Source: Delphinus delphis (Eukaryota; Chordata; Mammalia; Artiodactyla; Delphinidae). From it: a stretch of DNA of 64,000 bases. Below are positions 24,040 to 35,629 of this stretch, piece after piece. Below the pieces are notes generated by a model. The model was not told where the DNA came from, did not search any database, and was given only the letters and a program-made list of their open reading frames with translations. Location: NCBI RefSeq assembly GCF_949987515.2, contig NC_082691.1, positions 59,155,740 through 59,219,739 on the forward strand, given 5' to 3'. Made by a program: the position numbers and the translations under genes. The first letter of the stretch is position 1. Every line of letters starts with the position of its first letter.

Positions 24040-24231
24040 ATGATTGACAGTAAGTCTGATTTAACTGATTGGTTTGACAATGAAGACTGGCTTCAAAAGT
24101 GTTATATTCATATATTGGACTTATTCTATAAACTGAATGAGCTAAACCTACAGCTCCAAGGATTTGATAAAAACGAAGTTAAAATATATGTTCAAATTAC
24201 AATACACCTGAAAGTACGTTCTTTGCAATGA
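24040..24231 (+). pseudogene. hAT-family transposase relic
   Basis: A 63-codon frame contains DWLQKCYIHILDLFYKLNELNLQLQG. Its core 'LNELNLQLQG' is characteristic of hAT (Charlie-type) transposases and the host genes derived from them (for example the FAM200/ZBED and GTF2IRD2 C-terminal domains). Nothing upstream or downstream continues the domain convincingly, so this is a fragment of a transposon or of a retrocopy of such a gene. No terminal inverted repeats were found. Confidence 0.7.
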
Positions 24232-25645
24232 TTTAAACTTAAAATGTTATAAAACAGTTTTAGATGTCAATGTAAAATGTTCAAGGGGCCTTATGTTTTT
24301 CAAAATTCTTTCAGGATTACATATGCAAAGAATTTTGAAGATCCCCATGTAAGAACCGACAAACCACCTCAAGCAAATTAAACTCTTCATTAGGGAAACA
24401 CAACTATGCATACAACTTACAGCTATAATTAACTATGAAAAACATCCCTTTTAAAAGAAGGTTGTAAAAGAACATAACATCTTAGTAAAAATTCATACTT
24501 AACTGAGCTAACATTTTTCTTCTGTTGATTTAATTACTCTTGAGTCTAATCAAGTGTGGGTTTCTCCCTGTTAAATATAGAATTTGGCCTGAGGACATAC
24601 TAAAGCTTTCCATCCTGGTCTTTCAGCCTGTTTGTTTATGCTGTAGGTGGGAAGTGGTTGGCGTTTAAACTCCATTTTCCCCGTATTTAAGCCAATAAAG
24701 TCTATATTTGCATCCCCACAAGACCAAAACTTTCTGATTACAGTTCTTCTGGTGGTGGTTTTTCCCTCCTCCACTAAATATCAAAGAAGAAAGTAGCCAT
24801 TTTTCCAGACGCGGTGGATCCCATGACTGTTTCAACTCCATGAAAAACAAAATTACAAAACCACTACTAACTCTTACCTTCCACCTCTGCTGCTTAGATA
24901 TCTTTAGGGTCTTTTACCACGATAAGATGCAAAATTCATTACTAAGGTGTGATTCTATTAAATTGCCAGACAGGTTTACTGACCCAGAGCCAAACTGGTT
25001 TTTCTGCGACCAAAATTTTCCTCCCTGTTTCTAATAACTGAAAAATGTTGAAACATATAAAGAAGTTGTAAATACTTAGAAGCACAGTTTTCTCCACAAA
25101 CGTACCCTCTTACTCATTAATTAGCTGCCAATTGAGAGCAAAATTTAGCCAGGGACAGAGAGACCCCTGAGAGCAAGAGGGAAAGAGAAGAGGTGGCCAC
25201 CAAGGGCAAAGGGAGCTGTTTGGAGAGTGTACCAGGGACAAACTTCCTATTGCACAAGCTTGCCCCTGGCCAGCCCAGTCCTTGAGGACAAGGCCCTCTT
25301 TAGCCACCACATTTAGCCTGGCATAACCTTGGCTTGGAGAGAAAGCCTGTGCTTTTTTTTTTAAAGTTGCATACTGTGCATATCCCATTTTTAAAAACCT
25401 ATCAAAGGTAAGTTTTCCCAATAATCAAATATCCTTCTTTAGCAGTAAGTTAGTGGCTACCCTGTATACTATAAGTGTCATTTAGGATTAGATTTAGCTA
25501 TAAAAAAATAACAGTGATTAAACACAAAAGTAGGCCGATCACAGATGGTATGTTGGCTCCAAGAAGTCAAGGCTGGCTACATAATTGTGGAGTCCAGTGC
25601 AAAATGAGAACGTGGGTCTTCTTGTTTAAAAAGTAGAGAGTTCTG
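24232..25645. other. Intergenic stretch, nothing recognised
   Basis: AT-rich sequence with short ORFs below 105 codons on both strands. No family resemblance. Confidence 0.4.
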
Positions 25646-25860
25646 CACTTCCCTGGTGGCGCAGTGGTTGAGAGTCCGCTTGCTGATGCAGGGGACACGG
25701 GTTCGTGCCCCGGTCCGGGAAGATCCCACGTGCCGCGGAGCGGCTGGGCCCGTGAGCCATGGCCGCTGAGCCTGCGCGTCCGGAGCCTGTGCTCCACAAC
25801 GGGAGAGGCCACAACAGTGAGAGGCCTGCGCACCGCAAAAAAAAAAAAAAAAAAAAAAAA
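25646..25860 (+). mobile_element. CHR-2-type SINE
   Basis: This is a full copy with a long A tail. The near-exact duplications are 'aaaagtagagagttctg' before and 'aaaagtagagtgttctg' after. Confidence 0.95.
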
Positions 25861-26049
25861 AAAGTAGAGTGTTCTGAAACCATGCTCCACAGGGTTAACA
25901 GAAACTGGTGACTAACAGAAATTCTTGAGCTTGTCCTACAGAACAGCAGGTAAGGGAACAGCTTGTTGAAAATCCCTCTGCTTGTAACCTGCTTTTCTGA
26001 ATGTTTTAATTATTTTTGACTCCTTAACTACCTTATAGATAACACCTCG

Positions 26050-26395
26050 CTATTGTAACGGGGGGCTTAAGTTGTTTTTCAGAAACTTGGAGTCAGCTCT
26101 TGTCCAGTTCAAGCCAGCTAAGACTGGTTGGCACCATCGACCCTAAAACTGGACCTGCGCAGGTGTCTGATGAATGACCTTTTGATGTCAGAGGGCCCAA
26201 AACCCCACCCTCAAATCATGCTAAATACCTCCATTTTCGAACATGTATCCCATGAAGGAGCACGTAACTTGGATGCTTCGGATTTGAGATTTGTTCCATT
26301 GTCTTCTGACTTGTCTGCCTTGTGAATAAACTCTTTCTCTGCTGCAAATCTTGGTGTCTCAGCATGAACTTGCTGCTCGTTGGGCAAACGTTAAA
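26050..26395 (+). mobile_element. ERV LTR (probable solo)
   Basis: It has LTR-like features: 'gttggcaccatcgaccctaa', 'ctggacctgcgcaggtgtct', 'catgctaaatacctccattt' and 'gccttgtgaataaactcttt' with AATAAA at about 26,324. No internal viral genes are adjacent. It resembles the MER21 group from memory, not verified. Confidence 0.6.
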
Positions 26396-26410
26396 AGTAC
26401 TAAAATACAG

Positions 26411-26527
26411 GGGGAGACTTCCCTGGCAGTCTGGTGGTTAAGACTCTGCATTTCCATTGCATGGGTTTGATCCCTGGTTGGGGAACTAAGATCCTGCAAG
26501 CCATGGGGCATGGCCAAAAAAAAAAGA
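26411..26527 (+). mobile_element. Short CHR-like SINE
   Basis: The head is 'gacttccctggcagtctggt'. The end is 'ggggcatggcc' plus an A tail. This is the short ~115-bp form. Confidence 0.93.
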
Positions 26528-26688
26528 AGATTCTTTCATTTTGAGATCTCTTTCTTGATTTGTTATGGTGTTTTTTTATTTTCCATTTAATGTCATTCTA
26601 GGTAACAAAAAGATAAAATTTTAAGTTATTAGTATGTGTTGTACCCTTCATGTTTATATTGAGTAATGCCAATTTAAATGCAAATATA

Positions 26689-26807
26689 AGGGACTTTCCT
26701 GGTGGTCCAGTGGTTAGGGCTTGGTGCTTTTACTGCCATGGGCCCAGGTTCCATCCCTGGTCCGGGAACTAAGATCCCACAAGCTGTATGGTGTGGCCAA
26801 AAAAAAA
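26689..26807 (+). mobile_element. Short CHR-like SINE
   Basis: The head is 'gggactttcctggtggtcca'. The end is 'gtatggtgtggcc' with an A tail. It lies 160 bp after the preceding SINE of the same short form. Confidence 0.93.
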
Positions 26808-27967
26808 CCCCAACAACCAGTAAATAGAGGAATATTTAAATTGTATGTGGAATCACTAAAATCACATTCATTCATAATTCGTAGCGTGTACAAACATTTG
26901 TACCTTGTTCTTACCAGAACAACGTTGCACAAAAGGAAATCAACTGTTTTTATTTCAGTTCTTGACACACACACCTTCTACCAACGCTCTACCTTCAGCA
27001 TACTATTGAGTAAAAAGGACTGAAATGAAAAGGATCTTTGGGTTATCTTCTTTTTTCCTTCTATGTCATCCTTTGCATAAGTTGTTGACTATTACAGGGA
27101 AGTAACATAACATGAGTAAGGAGTGATATAACAGGGTTCCTTGGTTGTCGTATTTCTAGGAACGCCATTGCCTTCTTACCGAGTAGCAAGTTCTGGTTCA
27201 AACAAAAAGTGTGTCCTCTCAGGGCTCTCAGGGCCCCGGCTTAATCAGCTGTATAGATGTAACACGCTTTCCTTGGACTCACTTTGAGTCTTGCTGAACT
27301 CTGGCTCATTGTGGGACCACGGGAATTCTGAGCTCACGCGGCTCATGCAAATGGGGCAACAAGGTACAGCAACCAAGCATATTGCATGTAACCCTCTTCT
27401 CACACACATGCTCCGTCATTCTATCAGACTTCATTTACAAAGCACAAGTTCAAAGAAAAAATTATTAAGAATTTCAAGATAGCCACAGTAGAAACCACCA
27501 ATGCAGAGCCCTTCTGAGCAGGGTCCTCGTGTGATAGCATAGCTTGCATGCCCATGGAGATGCCATGCTCCACCAAGTCTGCAAGACTTCTTTTCTCTTT
27601 TTGCTCCTTCATCTTCTGTGTGGGGACTTCCATCCTCAAGGTCACTTCATGATCCAAGTTGGCTGCTGGAGTTCAACAACAGCAGAAAGGAGAAAGGGAG
27701 AAGTGCAAAAGGACCAACTCTTCCAGGCCGAATCAGTGCTCTGAAGGAGCCTTTCAGAAGGCCAGCTCTGCTTCCATCTCACTAATCAAGACTTAGTCAT
27801 GAGTCTACATTTAACTCTCACATCGGCTGGAAATGTAATCTTTTTGCTGGATGCATTGCCACCCTGAATACCCGGAATGAAATCAGGTTGTTATTAAAAA
27901 ATAAAGGTTAATTGACATGGATGGGCAACTAACTGTTCCTGCCATGACAAAAGATAATATATTTAAT
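26808..27967. other. Intergenic stretch, nothing recognised
   Basis: Short ORFs only. No repeat was identified between two SINE clusters. Confidence 0.4.
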
Positions 27968-27986
27968 CAAACCTTAATTTTTATTT

Positions 27987-28217
27987 TTTATTTATTTATT
28001 TTTTGCGATACACGGGCCTCTCACTGTTGTGGCCTCTCCTGTTGCGGAGCACAGGCTCCGGACGCGCAGGCTCAGCGGTCATGGCGCGCAGGCTCAGCGG
28101 TCATGCCTCACAGGCCCAGCCGCTCCGCGGCATGTGGGATCTTCCCGGCCCGGGGCACGAACCCGTGTCCCCTGCATCGGCAGGTGGACTCTCAACCACT
28201 GCACCACCAGAGAAACC
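27987..28217 (-). mobile_element. CHR-2-type SINE with internal 22-bp duplication
   Basis: This antisense copy is flanked by an exact 19-bp duplication starting 'caaaccttaattttt' (27,968-27,986 and 28,218-28,236). Inside, 'gcgcaggctcagcggtcatg' is repeated at 28,064-28,083 and 28,086-28,105. Confidence 0.96.
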
Positions 28218-28345
28218 CAAACCTTAATTTTTATTTACGTGGGTTGTTTCTGATTTTTCACTATTATCAACATCATTTGAAAACTTTTAAATTACAATTT
28301 AAGTTTAAATTTTAAATTTACTCTAATTTTTTAAAAAGTATTCCT

Positions 28346-28462
28346 GTGGGACTTCCCTGGCGGTTCAGTGGTTAAGACTCGGTGCTCCCCGTGCAGGGGG
28401 CCTGGGTTTGAACACTGGTCGAGGAACTAAGATCCCACATGCCACATGGCGCAGCCACAAAA
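28346..28462 (+). mobile_element. Short CHR-like SINE
   Basis: The head is 'gtgggacttccctggcggtt'. The exact duplication 'aaaaagtattcct' lies at 28,333-28,345 and 28,463-28,475. Confidence 0.95.
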
Positions 28463-28839
28463 AAAAAGTATTCCTAAACAACTAGCACATTTCTTTGGAA
28501 GAATTTTTCCACTTATGAAGTCAAAATAAACAATAGGTACTTAATGAAACATGTAATGATAACAGCAGTAGAGTTTTTTGGATTTTGTTTTTTACAAAAA
28601 CGCGGCGTGGGGGGCGGCGGGGGGGCAATTAAACGTTTATACTGATATGTAGTCCTGACATAAACACTGTGTGGGTCAAGGAATAGATAGCTAAAGATAA
28701 AGACGTGTTAAATTATGTGGCTTTTATGACCCTCTGATCCTGTACAGTATCGCTAATTTGTGTGTGACTAGATGACAAAAAGCAAAAATAATATAAGTAA
28801 CATCTGAAGGTTGTTGATTTTGTGAAGATCACCTACTTC

Positions 28840-29260
28840 TACTGGAATCAATCTACTGTCAATATCTGGATACATTGTATCATCTTGTGTTAATATTATC
28901 TGTTTCTAATATTGACTGTCAAGATGCCTTCTATAATCTTGTTTTTTTTTTTTTTTTTTTTTTTGCGGTACGCGGGCCTCTCACTGTTGTGGCCTCTCCT
29001 GTTGCGGAGCACGGGCTCCGGACGCGCAGGCTCAGCGGCCATGGCTCACGGGCCCAGCCGCTCTGCGGCATGTGGGATCTTCCCGGAGCGGTGCACGAAC
29101 CCGTGTTCCCTGCATCGGCAAGCGGACTCTCAACCACTGCGCCACCAGGGAAGCCCCTATAATCTTGTTTTAATGTTATCACATCTCTGATATTGAGTAT
29201 CTGGATGCATTGTGTCATCTTGAATTAATATTATCTACTTGAAGCTGGCCAGAATACGAC
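28840..29260. repeat. Degenerate 55-bp tandem repeat (3 units) split by a SINE
   Basis: The core 'atcttg(t/a)(g/t)ttaat(a/g)ttatc' starts at 28,882, 28,936 and, after the inserted SINE, 29,217 (the second unit resumes at 29,162). Spacing is 54 and 55 bp once the SINE is excluded. Units 1 and 3 also share 'tatctggat(a/g)cattgt(a/g)tcatc'. Confidence 0.8.
28942..29156 (-). mobile_element. CHR-2-type SINE inside tandem repeat
   Basis: This antisense copy begins with a long T run. The exact duplication 'ctataatcttg' lies at 28,931-28,941 and 29,157-29,167. Confidence 0.96.
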
Positions 29261-29279
29261 ACCTAGGTGAGAACTAGCT

Positions 29280-30700
29280 GTTGTTCATTTTCCCATTAGC
29301 ATCTGCATAGCATATAATCAAGCTGTTCTTTAATTGGTGAAAACTAGTTCTTTGTTCAGTGCTAGTAACTCAGGACTAAAATAACTTGAATGTTCTTAGC
29401 TCATTTGTTTGTCACATCCTTGCCAAGCTTATCAAATTATTTCCATATGAAATGAAGAAAATGTTTCACAAACCTCCAAAACACTTTTATTTGCAGTAAA
29501 CAACTGTGAAAGAATTTACTTATTCTGTTTTTTAACCAGTTCTTAAATGACAAGAACTTGTAATTTATTAAGCAGAACAATACCTGCATATTCAGATTCT
29601 AATATGAAGTTTTTCCTGAATGAATTTGGGTACAATTAGATTTCAGAAATGGAACCATTAAAATCTGAGCAAACCTTATTTATAGAGTATAGTTCTACAA
29701 ACTCTAACATTTTGTCCTTCACGTATAAATATCTCGGTACATGCACCATCTGAGTGTATAAAATTAAACTACCTGAACACCTTTAAAAAATTAGAGTAAA
29801 ATGTAAAAATGTCTATAAAAAGAAATTCATTAGAGATTTCAAAATATCCGTAAGTGCTAAATACGTTTTCCAGAAATCAGTGATTATGCCGAAACGTGTC
29901 ACAAGGGGAACTGTTAACAAGTGTTACTTTGCCGATGGTAGGAAGATTGCCAACCTTTAATTGGCTTTAAAGTTGGTGTTCTGTCAATGGTGTATTGTAA
30001 AAAGCAATAATGCCCACATTTATGATTTAAGCTTGAAATGGGAACTCTAGATTTGACTAAATGTGGCACTATGTACTAGTCCTTCTAATTAAAAATATTC
30101 AAATGCTTGCCTTTTAAATTTGATTAGGATGTTTATTATCATGCCTTTGTTAACAGCAACAACAAAAGATGTTTGTCTGCAGTTTATAATGTACAATGAC
30201 CAGTCAACCCCCTCTTGCATTGCTGGGCATTAAGTGTTCTGGTTTTATGGAAATAACTGAGAATAGCTCTTTTGAGGCTGCTGGGAAGATGGAATTCTAC
30301 TGAATTAAACAAAAATCTGGCACGGCGTCATTCTTTGGATTCTGTAAGGAAAGGTGTCCTCATTAATAAAAGCAAATGAGAAATCATACTATCTTTAATA
30401 ACAGAGTAAACCATGCTCTGTCCATTGGCTTCTGGATTTCTAACTGAATTCCTAAGTACCTACTGACCCTGATCCTCCGGCATTGCATGCGAACTCATGA
30501 ATAAAAGTACGTGAACAAACAAATACAGAGTAAACTTCCAGGCAAACCGTTAAGAGGGGAAATCTCAACAGAAAGATCACTTTCAATATGCGTGAGGCTT
30601 CAGAGAGTGGGGGAAAGATACAGTAAGGTCTTCCTGGGGAACACTCAGTGCTTAGTATTCACTATTCAGCATTCGATTACCCTGGCTGATTTGTCCTACC
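29280..30700. other. Repeat-poor unique block
   Basis: No interspersed repeat or gene was recognised over about 1.4 kb. It is AT-rich with homeodomain-like cores (for example 'tttatgattt' and 'tctaattaaa') and 'cctttgttaac'. It could hold conserved noncoding DNA; conservation cannot be judged here. Confidence 0.4.
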
Positions 30701-31280
30701 GACTTGAGTGGCTTTGTGGATTAGGGAGAGTTTATAACTTTTCTGACTCTTGCAGGCTACCAATTCATCAGCCTGCCTTTCTATACCAGCCAGATGTTTT
30801 CCACTCTCCTCTTCCTCCTACTCCCTGGGACATGGCACACTCCGTATTTTTGCTCATTGGCCATTAGAAACCGGCAAGGCACATGCAGTGGCCATAGCTA
30901 CAAAGCCCCTGGGCAGACACCGTTGGCTGCCTTCCCAAGGTCAACCTCCTCTCCCTTGTCTTCCTGGCTGGCAGAAATGTCTCCCACAGCAGAGGCAGAA
31001 AATACCAAGTACTTGCATTCTCAGCCTCTCTTGTGGCCTCAATTCTGGCCTGTGATGTAAGGGGAAGTCTGCTGGGAATTTCTGGGAAAGAAGAAGAGAA
31101 AGAAAAGTTTATTCTCCCCACCTCCCATCCCCATCTTTTTTGTTTTTAATGTGATTGTGTGAAAGTGTGATGCTTGGAGCCCAGGAGACCATCTTGTGAC
31201 AATGAGGATAAAGATCAAGAAATGGCAGAAAAGTCATCTTTGAGCTTTCTGGACTTTTGTTGTGTGACAAAAATAAGTTA
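30700..31280 (+). repeat. Possible old LTR-like repeat
   Basis: 'gggaagtctgctgggaattt', 'gatgcttggagcccaggaga' and 'ccatcttgtgacaatgagga' follow the order of a common old mammalian repeat. ORFs over 100 codons here are not supported as genes. Confidence 0.4.
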
Positions 31281-31284
31281 TTCT

Positions 31285-31514
31285 GGGGCTTCCCTGGTGG
31301 CGCAGTGGTTGAGAGTCCGCCTGCCAATGCAGGGGACACGGGTTCGTGCCCCAGTCCGGGAAGATCCCACACGCAGTGGAGCAGCTGGGCCCGTGAGCCA
31401 TGGCCACTGAGCCTGCGTGTCCGGAGCCTGTGCTCCACAATGGGAGAGGCCACAACAGTGAGAGGCCCGTGTACCGCAAAAAAAAAAAAAAAAAAAAAAA
31501 ATAATAATAATAAA
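31285..31514 (+). mobile_element. CHR-2-type SINE
   Basis: The head is 'gggcttccctggtggcgcag' and the tail is A24 followed by (aat)n. Flanking duplication is unclear because the tail merges with A/T-rich host sequence. Confidence 0.93.
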
Positions 31515-33110
31515 TCAGTGACAGCCACTATAATTCAGCAACCCCAAATTTGAAAACCTGTAGGGCCAATTATGTTCCAGAATTCATAAGATTTAGGGTT
31601 TTAAAATGGTAATTCTAAAATAAAATAACATAAAACGGTAATTGTATTATATAGTACCCCCAGGGGGTCTGGAGCAAAACCCTCTAATCAAGTACATTAA
31701 TATTTCTGCAGTAAAACATATAAATAGTCACGGTAACTGGTTTATATAAAGACTTTAAATAAATTAATGTCAGTGCAGGTGATGATTCGCCACTAAATGA
31801 GTCCAGATCAGTATAAGGTTTGGGCATCAAATGCCAGCTTTCAGAGTTCCTTAGATTTCAGTTTCTGAAGAAAACGTTGTGGACTTGAATTAAGAATACG
31901 AGGTCTTTGCCCTGGGAACTGAAAACCAACAAACCAAGTCACTAGACTCTAGCAGTCCTCACTGCCGACTCCCAACAATGCATCATTGATCTGACCCTTT
32001 ACAAAATAAACTGTGCTTCCTTTGACCCATTCATGTTTTACTAAGCTAGCTGAAAACAATGCCCTTTCTAAGTGCATCGATTGTTCTACCACTTTGGCAA
32101 AAGTACTTGGTGTCGAGCAGACAGGCCTCTTAGATGACTATAACAGTGCAGAGATTTATTAAATGGTGCCCCTCTAGTTAACAAGCATTCATACAACTCT
32201 GAAACATGCCGAATTATAACCAGGGAGTGTCAGGCATAAGGCTGAGTTCATTGGAGATTTTATCCACCTTAAAGAGTATAGAGTACACCCCTTAGTTATT
32301 AGTCCCTTTAAGGTATTATTTTCTGGCTACTGTCAGTTGATTATACATGTCATGGACTTTGGCCAACCTCCTTCTACTATTGAATGGCTGATTTTTTTTT
32401 TAAGTTTAAATAAAGGTAGAATAAAAACTATAAATTTAATCTAGAGTCCTCAGTTTTCTTACATTTATTCTTGGGCTTGAGATATTTACTATCAATTAAT
32501 TGACTTATTTAAAATAATACAGTGTAGAAAGCTTCATGTGATGCTAAAAATATTTTTAGTATTAACTTATTAGAGCAATAAGAGATATTTTTAGCACAAT
32601 GTCAAAAGTGCCCTAGGGCTTTAGAATTGAAAGAGTATGTTTGTAACCTCCACAGGTTGGCATGAAATGTAATTTTCAAGAAATACACCAGATGTTAAAC
32701 GTTCAATTCAGAACAGTAGTTATCCTTGTAGGAAAGGGAATGCAATCTTTGAAGGGGTACATAGGAGCTTACACCTGTAATGATAAAATTTTATTCTTTG
32801 AACTGGATTAAGGGTAAATGGGTGTTTATTATTCTTTATACATTTAATGCCTGAAGTATTTCATGATACATTAGATATACCTGTACAGTTTGCATTAATT
32901 CATCTAAGCTAGGGACAGAGAAGCACGAAATATACTTCTATGTTAAATATCTTGAGAATGATGAACTGTTTACTATTCAGCCATCCTTCTGTGGATTAGC
33001 TTCTTGTGTCCTTTGATGTTTCTTGATCATTGAATGCCCTTCATGCTCAGAATTCTTTGTAGGAATTAGCTGGCAGATAAAGAGGAAGGCTTGCAGACAA
33101 AGTGCCTGTG
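31515..33110. other. Repeat-poor AT-rich block
   Basis: No gene or clear young repeat is present. A weak old 3' end-like segment ('ggggtacataggagcttaca') lies near 32,753-32,890. The rest looks unique. Confidence 0.4.
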
Positions 33111-33122
33111 GAAAATGATTCC

Positions 33123-33247
33123 TTTTTTTTTTTTTTGGCCGCGCCGTGCAACATGCAGTATCCCAGTTCCCAGACCAGGGATGGAACCTGCACCTCCTAC
33201 GTTGGAAGCACGGAGTCTTAACCACTGGACCACCAGGGAAGTCCCCC
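33123..33247 (-). mobile_element. Short CHR-like SINE
   Basis: The copy is antisense: a T run, 'ggccgcgccgtgcaacatgc', ending 'ccaccagggaagtccc'. The exact 8-bp duplication 'atgattcc' lies at 33,115-33,122 and 33,248-33,255. Confidence 0.94.
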
Positions 33248-33397
33248 ATGATTCCATTTTGAATGTGAAGTGTGACATTTTAGTCTTAGAGGGAGATTGA
33301 AAGCACTGGAGGAACTCCTGGCCTCCTCCAAGGCCACTGCGATCACATTCCTGCCCCCTCAGTCATCTCTTGCATGTCTCCTCCTAGACTTACCTTT

Positions 33398-33708
33398 TTT
33401 TTTTTTAATTTTTTATTATTATTATTTATTTAACTTATTTATTTTTGGCTGCGTTGGGTCTTTGCTGCTGTGGGCGGGCCTTCTCTAGTTGCGGCGAGCG
33501 GGGGGCCACTCTTCACTGCGGTGCGCGGGCCTCTCATTGTGGTGGCTTCTCTTGTTGCAGAGCACGGGCTCTAGGCGCCAGGGCTTCAGGAGTTCTGGCG
33601 CACGGGCTTAGCTGCTCCGCGGCATGTGGGATCCTCCCGGACCAGGGCCCGAACCTGTGTCCCCCGCATTGGCAGGCGGACTCCCAACCACTGCGCCACC
33701 AGGGAAGC
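33398..33708 (-). mobile_element. CHR-type SINE, long form
   Basis: The copy is antisense, starting with (ttatt)n and ending 'ccaccagggaag'. The exact 15-bp duplication 'cctagacttaccttt' lies at 33,383-33,397 and 33,709-33,723. Confidence 0.96.
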
Positions 33709-33723
33709 CCTAGACTTACCTTT

Positions 33724-35070
33724 GCATGGCGCAGAAGTTGGTCATTCGTCATGCTCTCTGCATTTTTGGTTCTGTGCTTCCTTTCTCATGGAAACTATTG
33801 AAAATAAGGCATCATTATTACATGGGAGAGACCTTTCCCAGAATCCCAGTCTTTTTCCCATAAAAGTTTACATGTAAAAAAAGCTAGAGTCCACATTAGT
33901 CAGCCTTAACAAGATGTGGGAATCTAATCCTGGATCTATTTGGTAGGCAGAAAAATCTTCTTGAAAGCAAATGCTAAACAAGCATTATGAAAGTGCTTAT
34001 TTACACAAACTTTACTATATTTAATAATTTCTCCTATTAAAATTTTGTTCTCCTTTTAGATATCATCCCAACAGTTATATAACTTTCCATTATGAATGTA
34101 GTTCGGATAAGAAAGGTCTTTGATATCATGTACATATGTGTTATGTATAATGCTTGCAATAAGATTGTTCTTAGAATCTTGGAGAAATATGTTTATTTTC
34201 CTGAAGTAAAATATGCTAAATTTGAAATCCTCAAATAAACTCATGCTTTTCAAAATTTCTTGCTTCAGAAAGAGGACATCTAAGTTTTGCTGGTGACATT
34301 TACCTTCTGCCTGTGGGTTGGTCTTTGTGGAATGGGCAGCTTTAAGGCCTGCTGGCTCAGTAAGTGTCTCTGCTGTTAACCTCCCAAAAGAGGTGTGGGG
34401 AACAACCAGGAGGGGAACCAAGGAAGAGCGAGAAGTCAAAGGCTGCTAAGAGTGTCCATTAAATAGGGTAAAGGAAAGAGAACTAGGGGCATGGATCCCG
34501 CAAGTCTCTGTGATTTGGGGAATGAAGCCTGGACCCTGGGTTTCTCAGTTCCATGGACAGTGGCCAGGGTCAGTTTCACGTGAATGTGCACACCTGGTCC
34601 TGAGAAGGCTCTACAGCTGTAAGGAGCCCAGAGTAAATTCACTGCTATTAGAAAAGCAATCCAAAGCATGGAGTGATTACATATCTTCCGCAAAAGGAGA
34701 CTCCAGTGTCCAGTTGTAGAATATCCTAATGGTCTGTTTCTAAGGCTTAAATTAGCCAGAATACATTTGCCTGTAAGCAGTTACCTTGATAAGAGCTGAT
34801 TTCTACGGCAGAAGATTTTCTAAGACATTGCAGACCTGGTGACTTCAGCATAGTGATCTAATAATTCCTTTTTAGTGCCTCCAAACTGTATTGGGAATGA
34901 TGATAACAAACCTATATAGCACCTTAGCATTTACCAAGTGCTTTCTCCCATCCTTAAACGCAGGAGTAGAACTCTGGACAGAGGATCAATTGGTAGTATA
35001 TAAAGGAACTCTGCATAGCAAGAATTCTGATCTGGCTTTGATGGGGACTGTAAGCTGTGTAACATGTACA
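33724..35070. other. Intergenic stretch, nothing recognised
   Basis: The 1.35 kb contains only short chance ORFs on both strands. No domain, splice-flanked exon or young repeat was recognised. Confidence 0.5.
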
Positions 35071-35620
35071 TTCATTCATTGGTTATCTCTGGTGTTTCTC
35101 TTACATGCCAGGTGCTGTTCAAGGTATGGAGACTGCAATAAATGAAACAGAGTCCCTGTCCTAATAGAGCCTACATTTTTACAAAAGAAAATATGGCAGG
35201 GACTTCCCTGGTGGTCCAGCAGTTAGGACTGCACGCTCCCAATGCAGGGGGCCCGGGTTCGATCCCTGGTTGGGAAACTTGATCCCACATGCCGCAGCTA
35301 AGAGCCCACGTGCCGCAAAGAAGATCCTGCATGCTGCAACTAAGACCCAGTTCCGCCAAATTATAAAAAAAATATATATGGCAAATACCAGTTAGTGAGA
35401 AGTACTCTGAAGAAAAACATAGGAGGATAAAGGGCTAGAAAAGTAAAGCAAGAGAAGAGGGATGCTGTCTTGTGTAAAGTAGTCAGAGAAAGCACGTCTA
35501 AGGAGATGACATTTGAGCAGAGACTAGCATGAATCGAGGAAGGATGCTATGTGGCTGTCTGGAAGAACAACATTCCTGGCAGAGGTAACAGCACGTGCAA
35601 AACATATTCTGAGGCAGAGG
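35070..35620 (-). repeat. L2 element fragment, split by a SINE
   Basis: 'cattcattggttatctct', 'atgccaggtgctgttcaagg', 'ccctgtcctaatagagccta', then after the SINE 'gaagagggatgctgtc' and 'gacatttgagcagagactag' follow the L2 order. Confidence 0.7.
35199..35375 (+). mobile_element. CHR-type SINE
   Basis: The head is 'gggacttccctggtggtcca'. The exact 8-bp duplication 'atatggca' lies at 35,191-35,198 and 35,376-35,383. Confidence 0.93.
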
Positions 35621-35629
35621 TACATTTAC

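Noticed and set aside
30511..31060. Overlapping 85-118 codon ORFs near 30.5-31.1 kb
   Set aside because: No domain or conserved start, and part of the region resembles an old LTR-like repeat.
33091..33300. Short ORF with tRNA-like sequence nearby
   Set aside because: The tRNA similarity comes from a SINE head, and no intact cloverleaf gene with proper box A/B and acceptor stem was seen anywhere.
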